Assembly (NCBI RefSeq): GCF_002101785.1
Contig: NZ_LQPJ01000007.1
Span: forward strand, 1-41,819
Reading direction: 5' to 3'
Origin: Mycobacterium palustre
GTDB lineage: Bacteria > Actinomycetota > Actinomycetes > Mycobacteriales > Mycobacteriaceae
DNA length: 41,819 nucleotides
Shown: piece by piece, positions 8,763-18,048 of the stretch
How positions within the stretch are numbered: the stretch's first letter is position 1
Layout of the letters: the number at the start of each line of letters is the position of its first letter
Made by a program: the position numbers and the translations under genes
Notes under the pieces: generated by a model
Databases searched by the model: none
Told to the model about the DNA's origin: nothing
The model's input: only the letters and a program-made list of their open reading frames with translations

Positions 8763-11147
8763 GTGACAACATCGGCTGGCGGTTCGGCGGGCAAGCTGTA
8801 CATCCCGACCTCGGTGGGCGACATCGCCAAGCGGGTCTTTCTGGGAAAGCCGCTGATCACCGAGGAACTGAGGTCCGAGAAGCTGTCCAATCCCGTTGCC
8901 CTGGGCGCGCTTTCGCCGGACGCGATCTCGTCCACCGCCTACGGCCCCGAGCAGATCCTGATCGAACTGCTGCCGCGCGCGGGACTGGCGGCCTTTGCAC
9001 TGCTGCTGCCGATCACCGGTGTCATTCTGCTGATCCTGGTGCTTGTGGCCGCGTCGTACCGACAGGTCCTGATGGCCTACACCCGCGCGGGCGGTTCCTA
9101 CATCGTGGCGCGGGACAACTTCGGGCCCAGGGTGGCGCAGGTGGCCGCCGCGGCGCTGTTGATCGACTATGTGGTCACCGTGGCGGTGCAGTCGGCGGCC
9201 GGGACGGTGGCGGTGGTGTCGGCGCTGCCGGCGTTGGGTCCGCACAGCCTGCAGATCACGATCGGCGTCGTGCTCGTCATCTGCTATGCGAACCTGCGCG
9301 GATTGAAGGAAGCGGGCTGGCAGTTCGCGGTGCCGACGTACTTTTTCGTCGTCATGGTCGGGTTCATGATCGTGGTCGGCGTGGCCCGCGCGGTCACCGG
9401 CGACCTACCGGTTTACGACCCGGGGCAGGTGCCCGGAACGGTGCCGGTGCACCAGGGCGACGGCCTGGTGATGGGCGCGACCATCCTGACGTTGCTGCGT
9501 GCGTTCGCCAACGGTGGCTCGTCGCTGACCGGGGTCGAGGCCATCTCGAACACCGTCGACGTGTTCCGAAAACCGCAGGGCCGCAACGCCCGCCGGGTCC
9601 TCACCGCGATGGCGACCATCCTCGGTTTCCTGCTGGCCGGTGTCGCCTTCCTCGCCTACGCCACGCACGCCACGCCGTACATCAGCGAATACCCGTCGGT
9701 CCTGTCGCAGATCGCCAGGGCGGTGTTCGGCAACGGCGCGGTCGGTGACGCCTTCTACATGCTGGTGCAGGCCTCGACCGCGGCCATCCTGTTCACCGGC
9801 GCGAACACCAGCTTTAACGGCTTCCCGGCGCTGGCCAGCTTCGTCGCCGAAGACCGCTTCCTGCCCCGGCAGCTGACGAAACGCGGTCACCGCCTGGTGT
9901 TTTCGAACGGGATCATGACCTTGACGGCCCTGTCGGTGGCGCTGCTGCTGGCCACCGGCGGCTCCGTCAACGCGCTGGTGCCGTTCTATGCGATCGGCGT
10001 GTTCACCGGCTTCTCGATGGCCGGCTACGGGATGACTAAACACCATCTCACCGAACGCGAGGCGGGATGGCGGCGCCGGTTGGCGATCAACCTGTCGGCG
10101 GGGATCCTGTCGACGATCGTGGTGGGGATCTTCGCGGTCGCCAAGTTCACCGAGGGGGCGTGGCTGGTCGTCGTGGTCTTCCCGGTGCTGGTGTTCGTGC
10201 TCATCCGGCTCAACCGCGAATACCGCGCCGAGGCGGCCATTCTCGAGATGTTCCGCACCGACCGGCCCGAGCTGGTCAAGTACGCGCGGCATCGGGTGTT
10301 CGTCTTCGTGAACTCGGTCGACCTCGCGGTGATCGAGGCGCTGCGGTACGGCATGGGGCTGCGCGCCGACGAGCTCATCGCGGTGCACTTCATGGTCGAC
10401 CCCGCCCACGCCGCGCACTTGCGAAAGCGTTGGGACCATTACGAACTCACCACGCGGCTGCGGGTCGTGGACTGTCCGGACCGGCGGATCAACCGGTCGG
10501 CGCAGCTGCTGGTCGCCAAGGCCCTGCAGGAACATCCGGACACCAACGTGACGGTGCTGTTGCCGCGGCGCACCTACTCCCCGCTGCTCGGTCGCCTGCT
10601 GCACGACCGCACCGCGGACAAGATCGCCCGCGCGGTCAGCCTGATCCCGGACGCCGCGGCGACGATCGTTCCCTACGACGTGGAGTCGCGCATCAAAGAG
10701 GCGTTTCCCGACGACTTCGAGCACCGGATCGCTCGGGCGCTCGACAAGGTCGAAGCGTGGGTGTCCAGGGACGAGGACCGCAATGTCGAGGCCTACGAAC
10801 ACCCCGAGCGGCCGCGGGCGGTGATCACCGTGGCGGGCCTGATCCCGGGGCAACGGTCCACCATCGAGGGACGCGTCAACCAGGTCGAGGACATCAACAA
10901 GCGGCGTCGAACGCTGCGCTGGATCGTCGTCGGCGACGACAGCGGCGAGATCAACGTGACCTTCCGCCCGGGGCGCGGGGGCGCGGACATCCAGCCCGGC
11001 CAGCTGCTGCGGATCACCGGAAAGCCCAGGCAGAGCGGAAACCGGCCGATGTCGATGATCGACCCGGTGTACGAGGTGCTCGAGGACCCCGCGGACACAG
11101 CCGAGTCTGACGAGGCCGAGGAGGCCGGCAAAAGTAGTTCAAAGTAG
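8763..11147 (+). CDS. APC-superfamily permease with C-terminal OB-fold domain
   Basis: A 794-aa protein. The first 450 or so residues hold about twelve hydrophobic segments of the amino acid-polyamine-organocation type, including AISSTAYGPEQILIEL early on, as in KimA/YdaO-like potassium or amino acid permeases and Rv2690c. A soluble region follows. About residues 682-775 look like an OB-fold: a beta-rich stretch with IEGRVNQVEDINKRRRTLRW, a DDSGEINVTF strand, then PGQLLRITGK. The tail is acidic. Rv2690c and KimA are roughly 610-660 aa, so the OB-like part is an extension. GTG 8763 follows a weak purine-rich site. The gene is convergent with yeiH. The substrate is unknown; potassium or amino acid uptake is an inference. 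Confidence 0.85.
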   Translation: MTTSAGGSAGKLYIPTSVGDIAKRVFLGKPLITEELRSEKLSNPVALGALSPDAISSTAYGPEQILIELLPRAGLAAFALLLPITGVILLILVLVAASYRQVLMAYTRAGGSYIVARDNFGPRVAQVAAAALLIDYVVTVAVQSAAGTVAVVSALPALGPHSLQITIGVVLVICYANLRGLKEAGWQFAVPTYFFVVMVGFMIVVGVARAVTGDLPVYDPGQVPGTVPVHQGDGLVMGATILTLLRAFANGGSSLTGVEAISNTVDVFRKPQGRNARRVLTAMATILGFLLAGVAFLAYATHATPYISEYPSVLSQIARAVFGNGAVGDAFYMLVQASTAAILFTGANTSFNGFPALASFVAEDRFLPRQLTKRGHRLVFSNGIMTLTALSVALLLATGGSVNALVPFYAIGVFTGFSMAGYGMTKHHLTEREAGWRRRLAINLSAGILSTIVVGIFAVAKFTEGAWLVVVVFPVLVFVLIRLNREYRAEAAILEMFRTDRPELVKYARHRVFVFVNSVDLAVIEALRYGMGLRADELIAVHFMVDPAHAAHLRKRWDHYELTTRLRVVDCPDRRINRSAQLLVAKALQEHPDTNVTVLLPRRTYSPLLGRLLHDRTADKIARAVSLIPDAAATIVPYDVESRIKEAFPDDFEHRIARALDKVEAWVSRDEDRNVEAYEHPERPRAVITVAGLIPGQRSTIEGRVNQVEDINKRRRTLRWIVVGDDSGEINVTFRPGRGGADIQPGQLLRITGKPRQSGNRPMSMIDPVYEVLEDPADTAESDEAEEAGKSSSK

Positions 11148-11168
11148 GCAGCGACTGGTCGCGCCGGG

Positions 11169-12314
11169 TTATGCGCCCACGCCCCAATGGAACACGCGCG
11201 AGGTGAGCAGCACGATGCCCAGCGAGACCGACGCCACGACGACGAGCCCTATCACCGCCACGACGAGCGGGCGCCACCCGGTGCGCGCTATCTGGCGGAA
11301 ATCGGTGTTCAGTCCGACGCCGGCAAAGGTAAGCAGGAACGCCCATTTCGACACGTTGGCCAGGTTCGCGGTCTGACCCTTGCTCAGCCAGTGCGCGGTG
11401 GCGATCGCCGACACCGCCAAAAAGCCCAGCACGAACTTGGGGAACTTCTTCCAGACGAACGCCGCCTTGGCCCGGGCCCCCGGCGCGATCTCGTCGGCCT
11501 GCCCGCGCGCGGCCCAGTACAGCGCGAAGCCCAGGACGACGAACCCGATCAGCGCGTTGCGCGCCGACTTCACCAGCACGGCGATCTTGCCGGCGTGATC
11601 GGAAAACAGGTAACCCGTGGCGGTGGTCTCGGCGGTGTTGTCCACCGAGAGTCCCGCCCAGATGCCGAATTCCCGGTCGGTCAGGCCGATCCCGTGTCCC
11701 AGCGGCGGCAACACGAACAGGGCCACCGCGCCCAGCGCCAGGATCGCCGCGATGGCATAACCGACGTCGGAGTTGCGGGCCCGGATCGCGCCCTTGGCGG
11801 CGATGATGGCCGATACGCCGCAGATCGAGGTGCCGATCGCCAGCAGCGAGCCCAGCTTGCCGGACAGCCCGAACGCGCGCGCCGCGACGATGATGATGGT
11901 GCCCGCGACCGCCATGTCGACCAGGATCTGGACCAGGCTCAGCCCGCCCAGCTTGGCGATGTCGCCGAGCACGAACCGGGCCCCCAGCACCACGATGCCG
12001 ACCTTGAGCCAGAACTCGTAGGTCTGCACACCGGGCCGAAATATCCGGTGCAGGCCGACGGTGTTGGTGATCAAAAGCCCGATCACGATGGCCCACAACA
12101 CGTATTCGATGTCGGGCACCCGCCAGTGTTCGTGTTTGGCCAGCGCGTTCCACCAGATCTGGGCGTACTTGCCCAGCAGGCCGACTCCGATGAGCAGCAA
12201 CAGGCCCGGCACATAGTCCAGCGGCCGGCGGCTGGTGAAGGCCGCCTCGTCCAGGGTTTCTTCGGGGTCGAAGCCCTCGGCGGGCTCGACGTGCGTGGTG
12301 GTCACCGCGCTCAC
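11169..12314 (-). CDS. YeiH/UPF0324 family membrane protein (putative sulfate exporter family)
   Basis: A 381-aa integral membrane protein with about ten hydrophobic segments, including [20 protein letters not shown] and [20 protein letters not shown], the core of the YeiH family. Family members are annotated as putative sulfate exporters on limited evidence. GTG 12314 was chosen because it overlaps the TGA of a 31-codon upstream ORF as GTGA; GTG 12317 and 12305 are alternatives, and the frame is open to 12413 without support. It is the last gene of the sulfur operon stf0-cysD-cysNC, which supports a role with sulfate, sulfite or a related anion. It is convergent with the APC permease gene. 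Confidence 0.88.
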   Translation of the reverse strand: MSAVTTTHVEPAEGFDPEETLDEAAFTSRRPLDYVPGLLLLIGVGLLGKYAQIWWNALAKHEHWRVPDIEYVLWAIVIGLLITNTVGLHRIFRPGVQTYEFWLKVGIVVLGARFVLGDIAKLGGLSLVQILVDMAVAGTIIIVAARAFGLSGKLGSLLAIGTSICGVSAIIAAKGAIRARNSDVGYAIAAILALGAVALFVLPPLGHGIGLTDREFGIWAGLSVDNTAETTATGYLFSDHAGKIAVLVKSARNALIGFVVLGFALYWAARGQADEIAPGARAKAAFVWKKFPKFVLGFLAVSAIATAHWLSKGQTANLANVSKWAFLLTFAGVGLNTDFRQIARTGWRPLVVAVIGLVVVASVSLGIVLLTSRVFHWGVGA

Positions 12315-12406
12315 CACGGAATCTTGGGTAGCACGCCGGTGACGGCCAACGCGGTGATCGCCGCTGCGAGCAGGGTCGCCCACCAGTCCACGGATAACCG
12401 GTTCAC
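12311..12406 (-). CDS. 31-aa single-pass membrane peptide upstream of yeiH
   Basis: GTG 12406 opens a frame of 31 residues: a short polar start (MNRLSVDWW), one hydrophobic helix ([17 protein letters not shown]) and the end PKIPW. Its TGA (12313-12311) overlaps the GTG of the yeiH gene in a GTGA tetranucleotide, so translation is probably coupled. It fits exactly in the 147-bp gap between cysNC and yeiH. Single-helix peptides coded directly before a transporter often act as its small subunit or regulator. No ribosome binding site is obvious, and the family is not one I can name. Confidence 0.6.
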   Translation of the reverse strand: MNRLSVDWWATLLAAAITALAVTGVLPKIPW

Positions 12407-12461
12407 GACGCAATGGTGGCGTGCAGCGCCCGGCCGACCAAGGAATTGGCTCGCGCTGAAT

Positions 12462-14387
12462 TTAGCCCCGCGGGCGGGGGCTGAGCTCGTCGAGCAGCGC
12501 GATGACCCGGGCCGCGAGCTCGTCGATGTCGGCGGCGGCGGTGTCGAGCACCAGCTCCGGGTTCTCGGGGGGCTCGTACGGCGCGTCGATACCCGTGAGG
12601 CCCTTCAGCTCGCCGCGGCGGGCGCGCGCGTAAAGACCCTTGGGATCCCGCTTCTCGCACTCCGATAGCGACGTGGCGACGTGCACCTCGATGAACGGCA
12701 GCTTGGCGGCGTCGTTGAGCGCGCGGGCCGTCTCGCGATCGGACCGCAGCGGCGACACCAGCGACGCCAGCGCGACCACGCCGGCGTCCGCCAGCAGCCG
12801 GGTCAAATGGCCGACGCGCCTGATGTTTTCGGTGCGGTCACCGGGGGAGAAGCCCAGGTCGTCGGACAGGCCGTGGCGCAGGTTGTCCCCGTCGAGCAGG
12901 TAGGCGACCCGTCCGGATTCGACGAGGGCGCGTTCGACGGCCACCGCGATGGTCGACTTGCCGGAGGCCGGCAGGCCGGTGAACCAGATGGTCGCGCCGG
13001 CCTGCCCGGTGGCGCGCCACCGGTGCCCGCGGTCCAGCGCCGAGGGGTGCCAACGGATGTCGGTGCGCGGATGGGTGCCGGGCTTGACCTCCCGCGCCTC
13101 GACGATGGTGCCGGCGCCGACGGTGTCGTTGGTGGTTTCGTCGATCAAAATGAACGCGCCGGTGTCCCGGTTGTCGGCGTAGCCGTCGGCGATGACGGTC
13201 GAACTGGTTCGCAGGGTCACGGTGCCGATGTCGTTGAGCACCAACTCAACCGGCTGGTCGAGCTCGTCGAGGGTCTCGGGGTCCAGCCGCGAATGCAGTT
13301 CCTGCACGGTGGCCCGCACCGTCTTGGTCGTCTGCTTGAGCGCCAGCCGGTCACCGGCCCGCAGCGGCGAGTCCACGAACCAGCACACCGTCGCGTCCAG
13401 CTCTCGGGCCAGCACCGGCACGACCGCGTCGTCCGCGCCGCTGATCAGCACGTCGCCGCGGCCCACGTCGATGTCGTCGGCCAGCTCGACCGAAACCGAC
13501 AGTGGCGCAACGGCCGTCGTGCGGCTGTCGTCCAGGGTGTCCAGCGCGGTCACCGTCGAGCGGGTGCCGGCGGGCAGGGAGACGACCGGGTCGCCGACGC
13601 GCAGCGTGCCCGCCGCGAGCCGCCCGGTGTAGCGGCGGCGCACGTCGGCGGTCGGGCGCGACACCCACTGCACCGGCAGCCGCAGCCGCGCCGCCTCGGC
13701 GTTGGGCGCGGTCAGCTCGACGCCTTCGAGGTATTCCAGCAGCGTCGGGCCGTCGTACCACGGCGTGCGGTCGGAGGGGTGCACGACGTTGTCGCCGTGC
13801 TTGGCCGCGATCGGGATCACGGTGATGTCGACGCCACCCAGGCGATCCGCCAGCCGGCGCAGCTGGTCTTCCACCTCGGTGAATCTGGCCCGGTCGAAAT
13901 CGATCAGGTCGATCTTGTTCACCGTCGCGACAAAGTGCTTGATCCCCAACAACTTTGCGATGCGGGCGTGCCTGCGTGTCTGGCGCAGCACCCCGGCGCG
14001 CGCGTCGACCAGCAGGATCGCCACGTGCGCGTTGGAGGCGCCGGTGAACATGTTGCGGGTGTAGCGCTCGTGGCCGGGGGTGTCGGCGAGGATGTAGCTG
14101 CGGGTGACGGTGGAAAAGAAGCGGTAGGCGACGTCGATGGTGATGCCCTGTTCGCGCTCGGCGCGCAACCCGTCGCTCAGCGCCGCCAGGTCGGCAACGC
14201 CCTCGTCGTCGGTGACGGCGGCCAGGTGGTCCAGCGGCAGGCTGTCGGTGTCGTGCAGCAGACGCCCGATCAGGGTGCTCTTCCCGTCGTCCACCGATCC
14301 GGCGGTGGTGATGCGCAGCAGCTGACGCGTGACGTCCTTGCGGGGCTGGAATTGCTCTGTGTGCTCGGAGTTTTCGGTCGCGGTCAT
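12462..14387 (-). CDS. cysNC: Bifunctional sulfate adenylyltransferase subunit 1 / APS kinase CysNC
   Basis: CysN is the GTPase subunit of ATP sulfurylase, and the fused CysC phosphorylates APS to PAPS, the sulfate donor for sulfotransferases. The 641-aa protein has GTPase motif G1 GSVDDGKST at residues 30-38, then ADTPGHERY and NKIDL. After the beta-barrel domains comes an APS kinase with P-loop GLPASGKST (Lys477) and DGDNLRHGL. ATG 14387 overlaps the cysD stop by one base (TGATG), so subunits 2 and 1 are coupled. The M. tuberculosis cysDN-C genes are at another locus (Rv1285-Rv1286), so this may be an additional copy or a relocated one. The frame upstream of 14387 is a shadow of cysD. Confidence 0.96.
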   Translation of the reverse strand: MTATENSEHTEQFQPRKDVTRQLLRITTAGSVDDGKSTLIGRLLHDTDSLPLDHLAAVTDDEGVADLAALSDGLRAEREQGITIDVAYRFFSTVTRSYILADTPGHERYTRNMFTGASNAHVAILLVDARAGVLRQTRRHARIAKLLGIKHFVATVNKIDLIDFDRARFTEVEDQLRRLADRLGGVDITVIPIAAKHGDNVVHPSDRTPWYDGPTLLEYLEGVELTAPNAEAARLRLPVQWVSRPTADVRRRYTGRLAAGTLRVGDPVVSLPAGTRSTVTALDTLDDSRTTAVAPLSVSVELADDIDVGRGDVLISGADDAVVPVLARELDATVCWFVDSPLRAGDRLALKQTTKTVRATVQELHSRLDPETLDELDQPVELVLNDIGTVTLRTSSTVIADGYADNRDTGAFILIDETTNDTVGAGTIVEAREVKPGTHPRTDIRWHPSALDRGHRWRATGQAGATIWFTGLPASGKSTIAVAVERALVESGRVAYLLDGDNLRHGLSDDLGFSPGDRTENIRRVGHLTRLLADAGVVALASLVSPLRSDRETARALNDAAKLPFIEVHVATSLSECEKRDPKGLYARARRGELKGLTGIDAPYEPPENPELVLDTAAADIDELAARVIALLDELSPRPRG

Positions 14388-15307
14388 CAGAAGTAACCCT
14401 CTCGCTTGCGGTCTTCCATCGCGGCGGCCGAGGTGCGGTCGTCGGCGCGCGTCTCGCCGCGCTCGGAGACGGTGGCCGCGGAAATCTCCTCGATGACCCC
14501 GGCGATGTCGGTGGCGCGCGAGCGCACCGCCCCGGTGATGGTCAGGTCGCCGACGGTGCGGTACCGCACCCATTCGACGGCCGAGGTCTCGCCGTCGCGG
14601 GGCGAGGCGTACTCCGACACCGCAAGCAGGATGCCGTCGCGTTCGAAGACCTCGCGTTCGTGTGCGTAGTAAATCGACGGTATTTCAAGGTTTTCCAGCT
14701 CGATGTAGCGCCACACGTCGAGCTCGGTCCAGTTGCTCAGCGGGAACACCCGAACCTGCTCGCCCTTCTTGATCCGCCCGTTGTAAAGCGACCACGGCTC
14801 GGGGCGCTGCGCGCGGGGATCCCACTGGCCGAACTCATCGCGGAAGCTCAGGATGCGTTCCTTGGCGCGGGCCCGCTCCTCGTCGCGGCGGGCGCCGCCG
14901 AAGGCCGCGTCGAAGCCGCCGGCCTCCAGCGCGTCGAGCAGCGTGCGGGTCTGCGCCCGGTTGCGCGAGGCCCCGGGCCCCGGGTCGGGCACGCGGCCGT
15001 TGTCGATGGATTCCTGCACCGAGGCGACGATCAGTTTGTGGCCCTGGCCGGTGACCCGGCGATCGCGGAACTCGATGACTTCACCGAAGTTGTGGCCGGT
15101 GTCCACATGCATCACCGGGAAAGGCAGCGGCAGCGGCCGAAAGGCCTTCTCCGCCAAGCGAAGCAGCACGATCGAGTCCTTGCCCGCCGAGAACAGCAGG
15201 ACCGGCCGCTCCAATTCGGCGACCACCTCGCGGATGATGTGCACCGCTTCGGCCTCCAGCAGCCGCAGTTCGTCGACGCGCCGCGTCTCCGCCAGTGTCA
15301 CCGTCAT
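14387..15307 (-). CDS. cysD: Sulfate adenylyltransferase subunit 2 CysD
   Basis: CysD is the catalytic ATP-pyrophosphatase subunit of ATP sulfurylase, making APS from sulfate and ATP. The 306-aa protein has the PP-loop FSAGKDS (residues 39-45) and family stretches such as [25 protein letters not shown] and [18 protein letters not shown]. The C-terminus ends KREGYF, as in CysD generally. ATG 15307 overlaps the stf0 stop as ATGA and has a GGGAGGGG site about 10 nt before it. It lies between stf0 and cysNC in an overlapping operon. Confidence 0.96.
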   Translation of the reverse strand: MTVTLAETRRVDELRLLEAEAVHIIREVVAELERPVLLFSAGKDSIVLLRLAEKAFRPLPLPFPVMHVDTGHNFGEVIEFRDRRVTGQGHKLIVASVQESIDNGRVPDPGPGASRNRAQTRTLLDALEAGGFDAAFGGARRDEERARAKERILSFRDEFGQWDPRAQRPEPWSLYNGRIKKGEQVRVFPLSNWTELDVWRYIELENLEIPSIYYAHEREVFERDGILLAVSEYASPRDGETSAVEWVRYRTVGDLTITGAVRSRATDIAGVIEEISAATVSERGETRADDRTSAAAMEDRKREGYF

Positions 15308-16107
15308 GTCGGCAGCCCCTCCCTCTCGGCATCGGCACGATAGCGGTCTACCCATTCATCGGAACGTTGATCGGCTTGACGCTCCAGCACCGGCTCGGGC
15401 GCCAGCCGCGGGTCGAGCCCCAGTTTCTCGAGGATGGTGGCCACCACCTGAGTCAGGTTGCGCCACAACACCGGATATGAAATCTCGATGGGTTTTATGT
15501 CCTCCTCGACGAACCAGTTGCGCCAGCCCTGCTCCTGGGCGCGCAGCATGGTGACGACGTGGGCGATCGCCCCGGCGTGGTAGGTGGCGCGCGCGTCGCG
15601 GACCGGGTCGGGCCGGCCGCGCCACACCCGCGTCTGCACCGCCCGCCAGAAGGACACCGCCTGCGAGATCACGTCGGGCCGGTAGACGTAGACCAAAAGA
15701 GGTTCCTCGCCGACGACGTCGCGGATCGCGGCCCGCAGGCCGTCGCCCGAGCGGTCGGGCAGGTCTTTCGCCCGGCTCAACAGCAGCGGGGTCTGGTTCC
15801 ACATCAGTTTGCCGCCCCACACGCCGTTCGGTGTCCTGCCGACGGTGCGGATGTAGTCACGCCACACCTCGGCCGGTGCGAGGTCGGGGTTTCCCTCGTC
15901 GAGCGGATCGAGCAGGCTCACGATGGACTCGTCGTCGACGCCGGCGAACCACTCCCGCGGCTGCGGGGCCTGGCTGGTGTTGGGCAGGTACTGGAAAAAC
16001 TCCTGGGGCTCGCCGGCCACGCCGGTCGCGCGCAGCGATTCCACCAGCAGCGTGCTGCCGCTGCGCTGGGAGGCCAGCACCAAATACGACGACGGAGTTT
16101 CTGTCAC
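15304..16107 (-). CDS. stf0: Trehalose 2-sulfotransferase Stf0
   Basis: Stf0 transfers sulfate from PAPS to the 2-position of trehalose, the first step to sulfolipids. The 267-aa length is that of the characterised mycobacterial Stf0. The PAPS 5'-phosphosulfate loop is [10 protein letters not shown] (residues 12-21), and Glu36 in GEPQEFF aligns with the catalytic base reported for Stf0. The start is GTG 16107. It is the first gene of an operon whose next genes, cysD and cysNC, make the PAPS it uses, with stop/start overlap at the first junction. M. tuberculosis has its stf0 (Rv0295c) elsewhere. The later acylation enzymes of sulfolipid synthesis are not in the window, so the final product is unknown. 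Confidence 0.93.
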   Translation of the reverse strand: MTETPSSYLVLASQRSGSTLLVESLRATGVAGEPQEFFQYLPNTSQAPQPREWFAGVDDESIVSLLDPLDEGNPDLAPAEVWRDYIRTVGRTPNGVWGGKLMWNQTPLLLSRAKDLPDRSGDGLRAAIRDVVGEEPLLVYVYRPDVISQAVSFWRAVQTRVWRGRPDPVRDARATYHAGAIAHVVTMLRAQEQGWRNWFVEEDIKPIEISYPVLWRNLTQVVATILEKLGLDPRLAPEPVLERQADQRSDEWVDRYRADAEREGLPT

Positions 16108-16230
16108 CTAGGAAGCCTATCCGGTGGCAAATCGGCTGCAACACATTGAATTAGCTTCAGGCTGAGCATAACCATTGCGCCGGGCGGCGGCCGTTTCGGT
16201 GCGGGCGCGCAATGGCGGGAGCCGAATGCG

Positions 16231-17262
16231 ATGATAGCCGTCCGTACCCAGCAATTGCCAACGGGAGAGACATTGGCGATCAAAGCGCGTGCCAAGGCGT
16301 CGGCCCGCCGAATCATCTGGCGGGCCGACCGCGGTACTACGACCGATCTGCGTCGACGCTTTGTGCCGCTGGATCCGTTGAGCGTCGACCGTTTCCGTGA
16401 TCACCTGCGCGAGAACTGGTCGACGAAGGACTATTGGGATTCCGACGTCGGGCGCCGCGACATCGAGGAGCACACGTTCGGACGCCTGGTCTACGACCGG
16501 CACGAATACGTGCCGTGGCTCGATGCGCTTCGGCCCCTCGATGGGGCCCGGGTGTTCGAAATCGGCTGTGGCACCGGCTCGTCCGTCATGGCCCTGATCG
16601 AGCAGGGCGCCGAGGTGACGGGGGTCGATGTGGCGCCGGAATCCATCGAGGTTTCGCGCGCGCGATTGCGGTTTTTCGGCCTCCGTCAACCGCCCCTGCA
16701 TCACCTCAACGCGACCGAGATCGGCGCGAATTTCGAGCACTCCAGCTTCGATTTCGTCATTTTCTTCGCGTCGCTAGAGCACATGACGCATCGCGAGCGC
16801 CTGGGCAGTTTGCGGGCGGCCTGGCAATTGTTGGCCGACGGCGGAATCCTCTGCATTATCGAGGCGCCCAATCGGCTGTGGCTGTACGACGACCACACCG
16901 CCGACCTGCCGTTTTTTCATTGGCTACCGGACGAGATCGCCCTGGAATATTTCAAGCAGACGCCGAAGTACCGGGCGTCGGCGTTCGACACGACCGCCGA
17001 GGACGCCACGCTGCGACTCACCCGGCGCGGCCGGGGCGTGAGCTACCACGACATCGAGCTGGCCCTGGGTCCCGTCACGGGCCTGGAGTTCCTGGCCGAC
17101 CGGCAGAGCTTCCAGATGAAGCAGAACCCGCTGCGCCGGCTGTACTACCTGCAGTCCAGCAACCGCCGCTACGCCAACCTGCTGCGCCGGCAGCGCCCCG
17201 ACCTGCCTTTCGGCCTGTTCACGCCCTACCTCAACGTCGCGATCCGAAAGGCGGCGCCCTAG
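16231..17262 (+). CDS. Class I SAM-dependent methyltransferase
   Basis: A 343-aa protein with a Rossmann-fold methyltransferase core. Motif I is VFEIGCGTGSSV (residues 108-119), followed by VTGVDVAPESIEVSRARL and the post-motif FDFVIFFASLEHM. About 100 residues precede the core and 120 follow it, both specific to this subfamily. The substrate is unknown. It is divergent from stf0 with about 120 bp between them and may act on the same glycolipid, but this is only context. TTG 16273 has a better ribosome binding site (GGGAGAG) than ATG 16231 and would shorten the protein by 14 residues. Confidence 0.85.
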   Translation: MIAVRTQQLPTGETLAIKARAKASARRIIWRADRGTTTDLRRRFVPLDPLSVDRFRDHLRENWSTKDYWDSDVGRRDIEEHTFGRLVYDRHEYVPWLDALRPLDGARVFEIGCGTGSSVMALIEQGAEVTGVDVAPESIEVSRARLRFFGLRQPPLHHLNATEIGANFEHSSFDFVIFFASLEHMTHRERLGSLRAAWQLLADGGILCIIEAPNRLWLYDDHTADLPFFHWLPDEIALEYFKQTPKYRASAFDTTAEDATLRLTRRGRGVSYHDIELALGPVTGLEFLADRQSFQMKQNPLRRLYYLQSSNRRYANLLRRQRPDLPFGLFTPYLNVAIRKAAP

Positions 17263-17274
17263 CCGGGCGCCGCC
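17250..17274. terminator. Bidirectional hairpin between convergent genes
   Basis: Arms GGCGGCGCCC (17250-17259) and GGGCGCCGCC (17265-17274) are perfect reverse complements with a 5-nt loop containing the methyltransferase stop codon. The hairpin lies exactly at the meeting point of the methyltransferase gene and the small secreted protein gene. There is no U tract, as is common in mycobacteria. Confidence 0.6.
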
Positions 17275-17277
17275 CCG

Positions 17278-17622
17278 TCACGCGTGCGGGCAGAAGATGC
17301 CCAGGATTTGTTGGCAGTTGTCCTTGTTGATGAGCCCCGGCGGCGGCGGCGGGGGCGGCGCCGGCGGATTGTCGCCGTCCCAGATGTTTTGGGCGACGTT
17401 GCCCTGCCCGAAGTAGACGTAGTAGTAGGTGTGGCAGATGTTGTTGTCCCAACGGACCGGGTTGGTGACGTGGTTGCCGGTCGGCGGCAAGGGCTCGCCC
17501 GGGCACCAGCGGTGCGGGCCGCCGTCGGCGTGGGCGGTACCCGCGGCCAGTCCGAGACCGGCGACACCCACCCCGCCGGCCACCAGCGCGGTCGTCGCCA
17601 ACCGCACGATTCGTCGCATCAT
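17278..17622 (-). CDS. Small secreted cysteine- and proline-containing protein
   Basis: A 114-aa exported protein. Residues 1-31 are a signal peptide, starting MMRRIVRLATTALVAGG and ending GTAHA before DGGPHRW. The mature part has WCPGEPLPPTGNHVTNPVRW, a second cysteine in NNICHTYYYVYFGQGN, a run of seven prolines, and two more cysteines near the end (CQQILGIFCPHA). I recall similar small secreted proteins in mycobacteria, of unknown function. ATG 17622 is immediately followed by a second ATG and preceded by GGAGGAGAAGG, so the longer open frame to 17706 is not needed. Confidence 0.82.
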   Translation of the reverse strand: MMRRIVRLATTALVAGGVGVAGLGLAAGTAHADGGPHRWCPGEPLPPTGNHVTNPVRWDNNICHTYYYVYFGQGNVAQNIWDGDNPPAPPPPPPPGLINKDNCQQILGIFCPHA

Positions 17623-17802
17623 GGTTGTCCTTCTCCTCCAAATCGCGGTCCGGGTGGCCCGCGTTCGCATGGAAGTCGATAACGCCGCGGCCGCTACCGA
17701 TCCCAACTGAATGCGTTGAGTTTGCCGCCGGCCGCTTGCGAAAAGCTTGCGTTTCGCGCGCGATCACCAGAGCGCGCGGCGTCCCGGTGAGACGATTTTT
17801 CG

Positions 17803-18048
17803 ATGGACCACGACGACGCCGAAAGGCGCATCGCTTCGGGCGCGCCGACGGCGGGCGGCTGGCTCACCGCCGAGCAGGTGCACAACACTGTCCCCCGCAC
17901 CGGCGCCCGCCGGTTTGCTCCGCCGACCGCCGGCCCGTTGGCCGCCCGCCACGGCTCAGCGCGGCATGCCGTCGGCGAGACCTGGCTCGGCCGGGCGCGG
18001 AACGTCGCCGTCGGGTTCGTGGCCCGGATCATCGAGGACACGCCGTAG
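17803..18048 (+). CDS. Possible small DivIVA-like remnant
   Basis: An 81-aa frame from ATG 17803. Residues 1-30 (acidic start, then WLTAEQVHNTV) resemble the beginning of mycobacterial DivIVA-type domain proteins, but the usual following motif (SKPPIGKRGYNEDEVDAFL-like) is missing in all three frames. The last third overlaps the 3' end of the PruC-like gene on the other strand, and its composition there looks like antisense. If real, it is probably a decayed gene. It may also be a chance frame. Confidence 0.25.
   Translation: MDHDDAERRIASGAPTAGGWLTAEQVHNTVPRTGARRFAPPTAGPLAARHGSARHAVGETWLGRARNVAVGFVARIIEDTP

Noticed and set aside
11151..11162. Terminator between the APC permease and yeiH genes
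   Set aside because: GCGAC/GTCGC is only a 5-bp pair with a 2-nt gap, too weak to call.
12681..14396. 571-aa plus-strand frame opposite cysNC
   Set aside because: It lies wholly antisense to a gene with clear GTPase and APS kinase motifs and shows no domain of its own.
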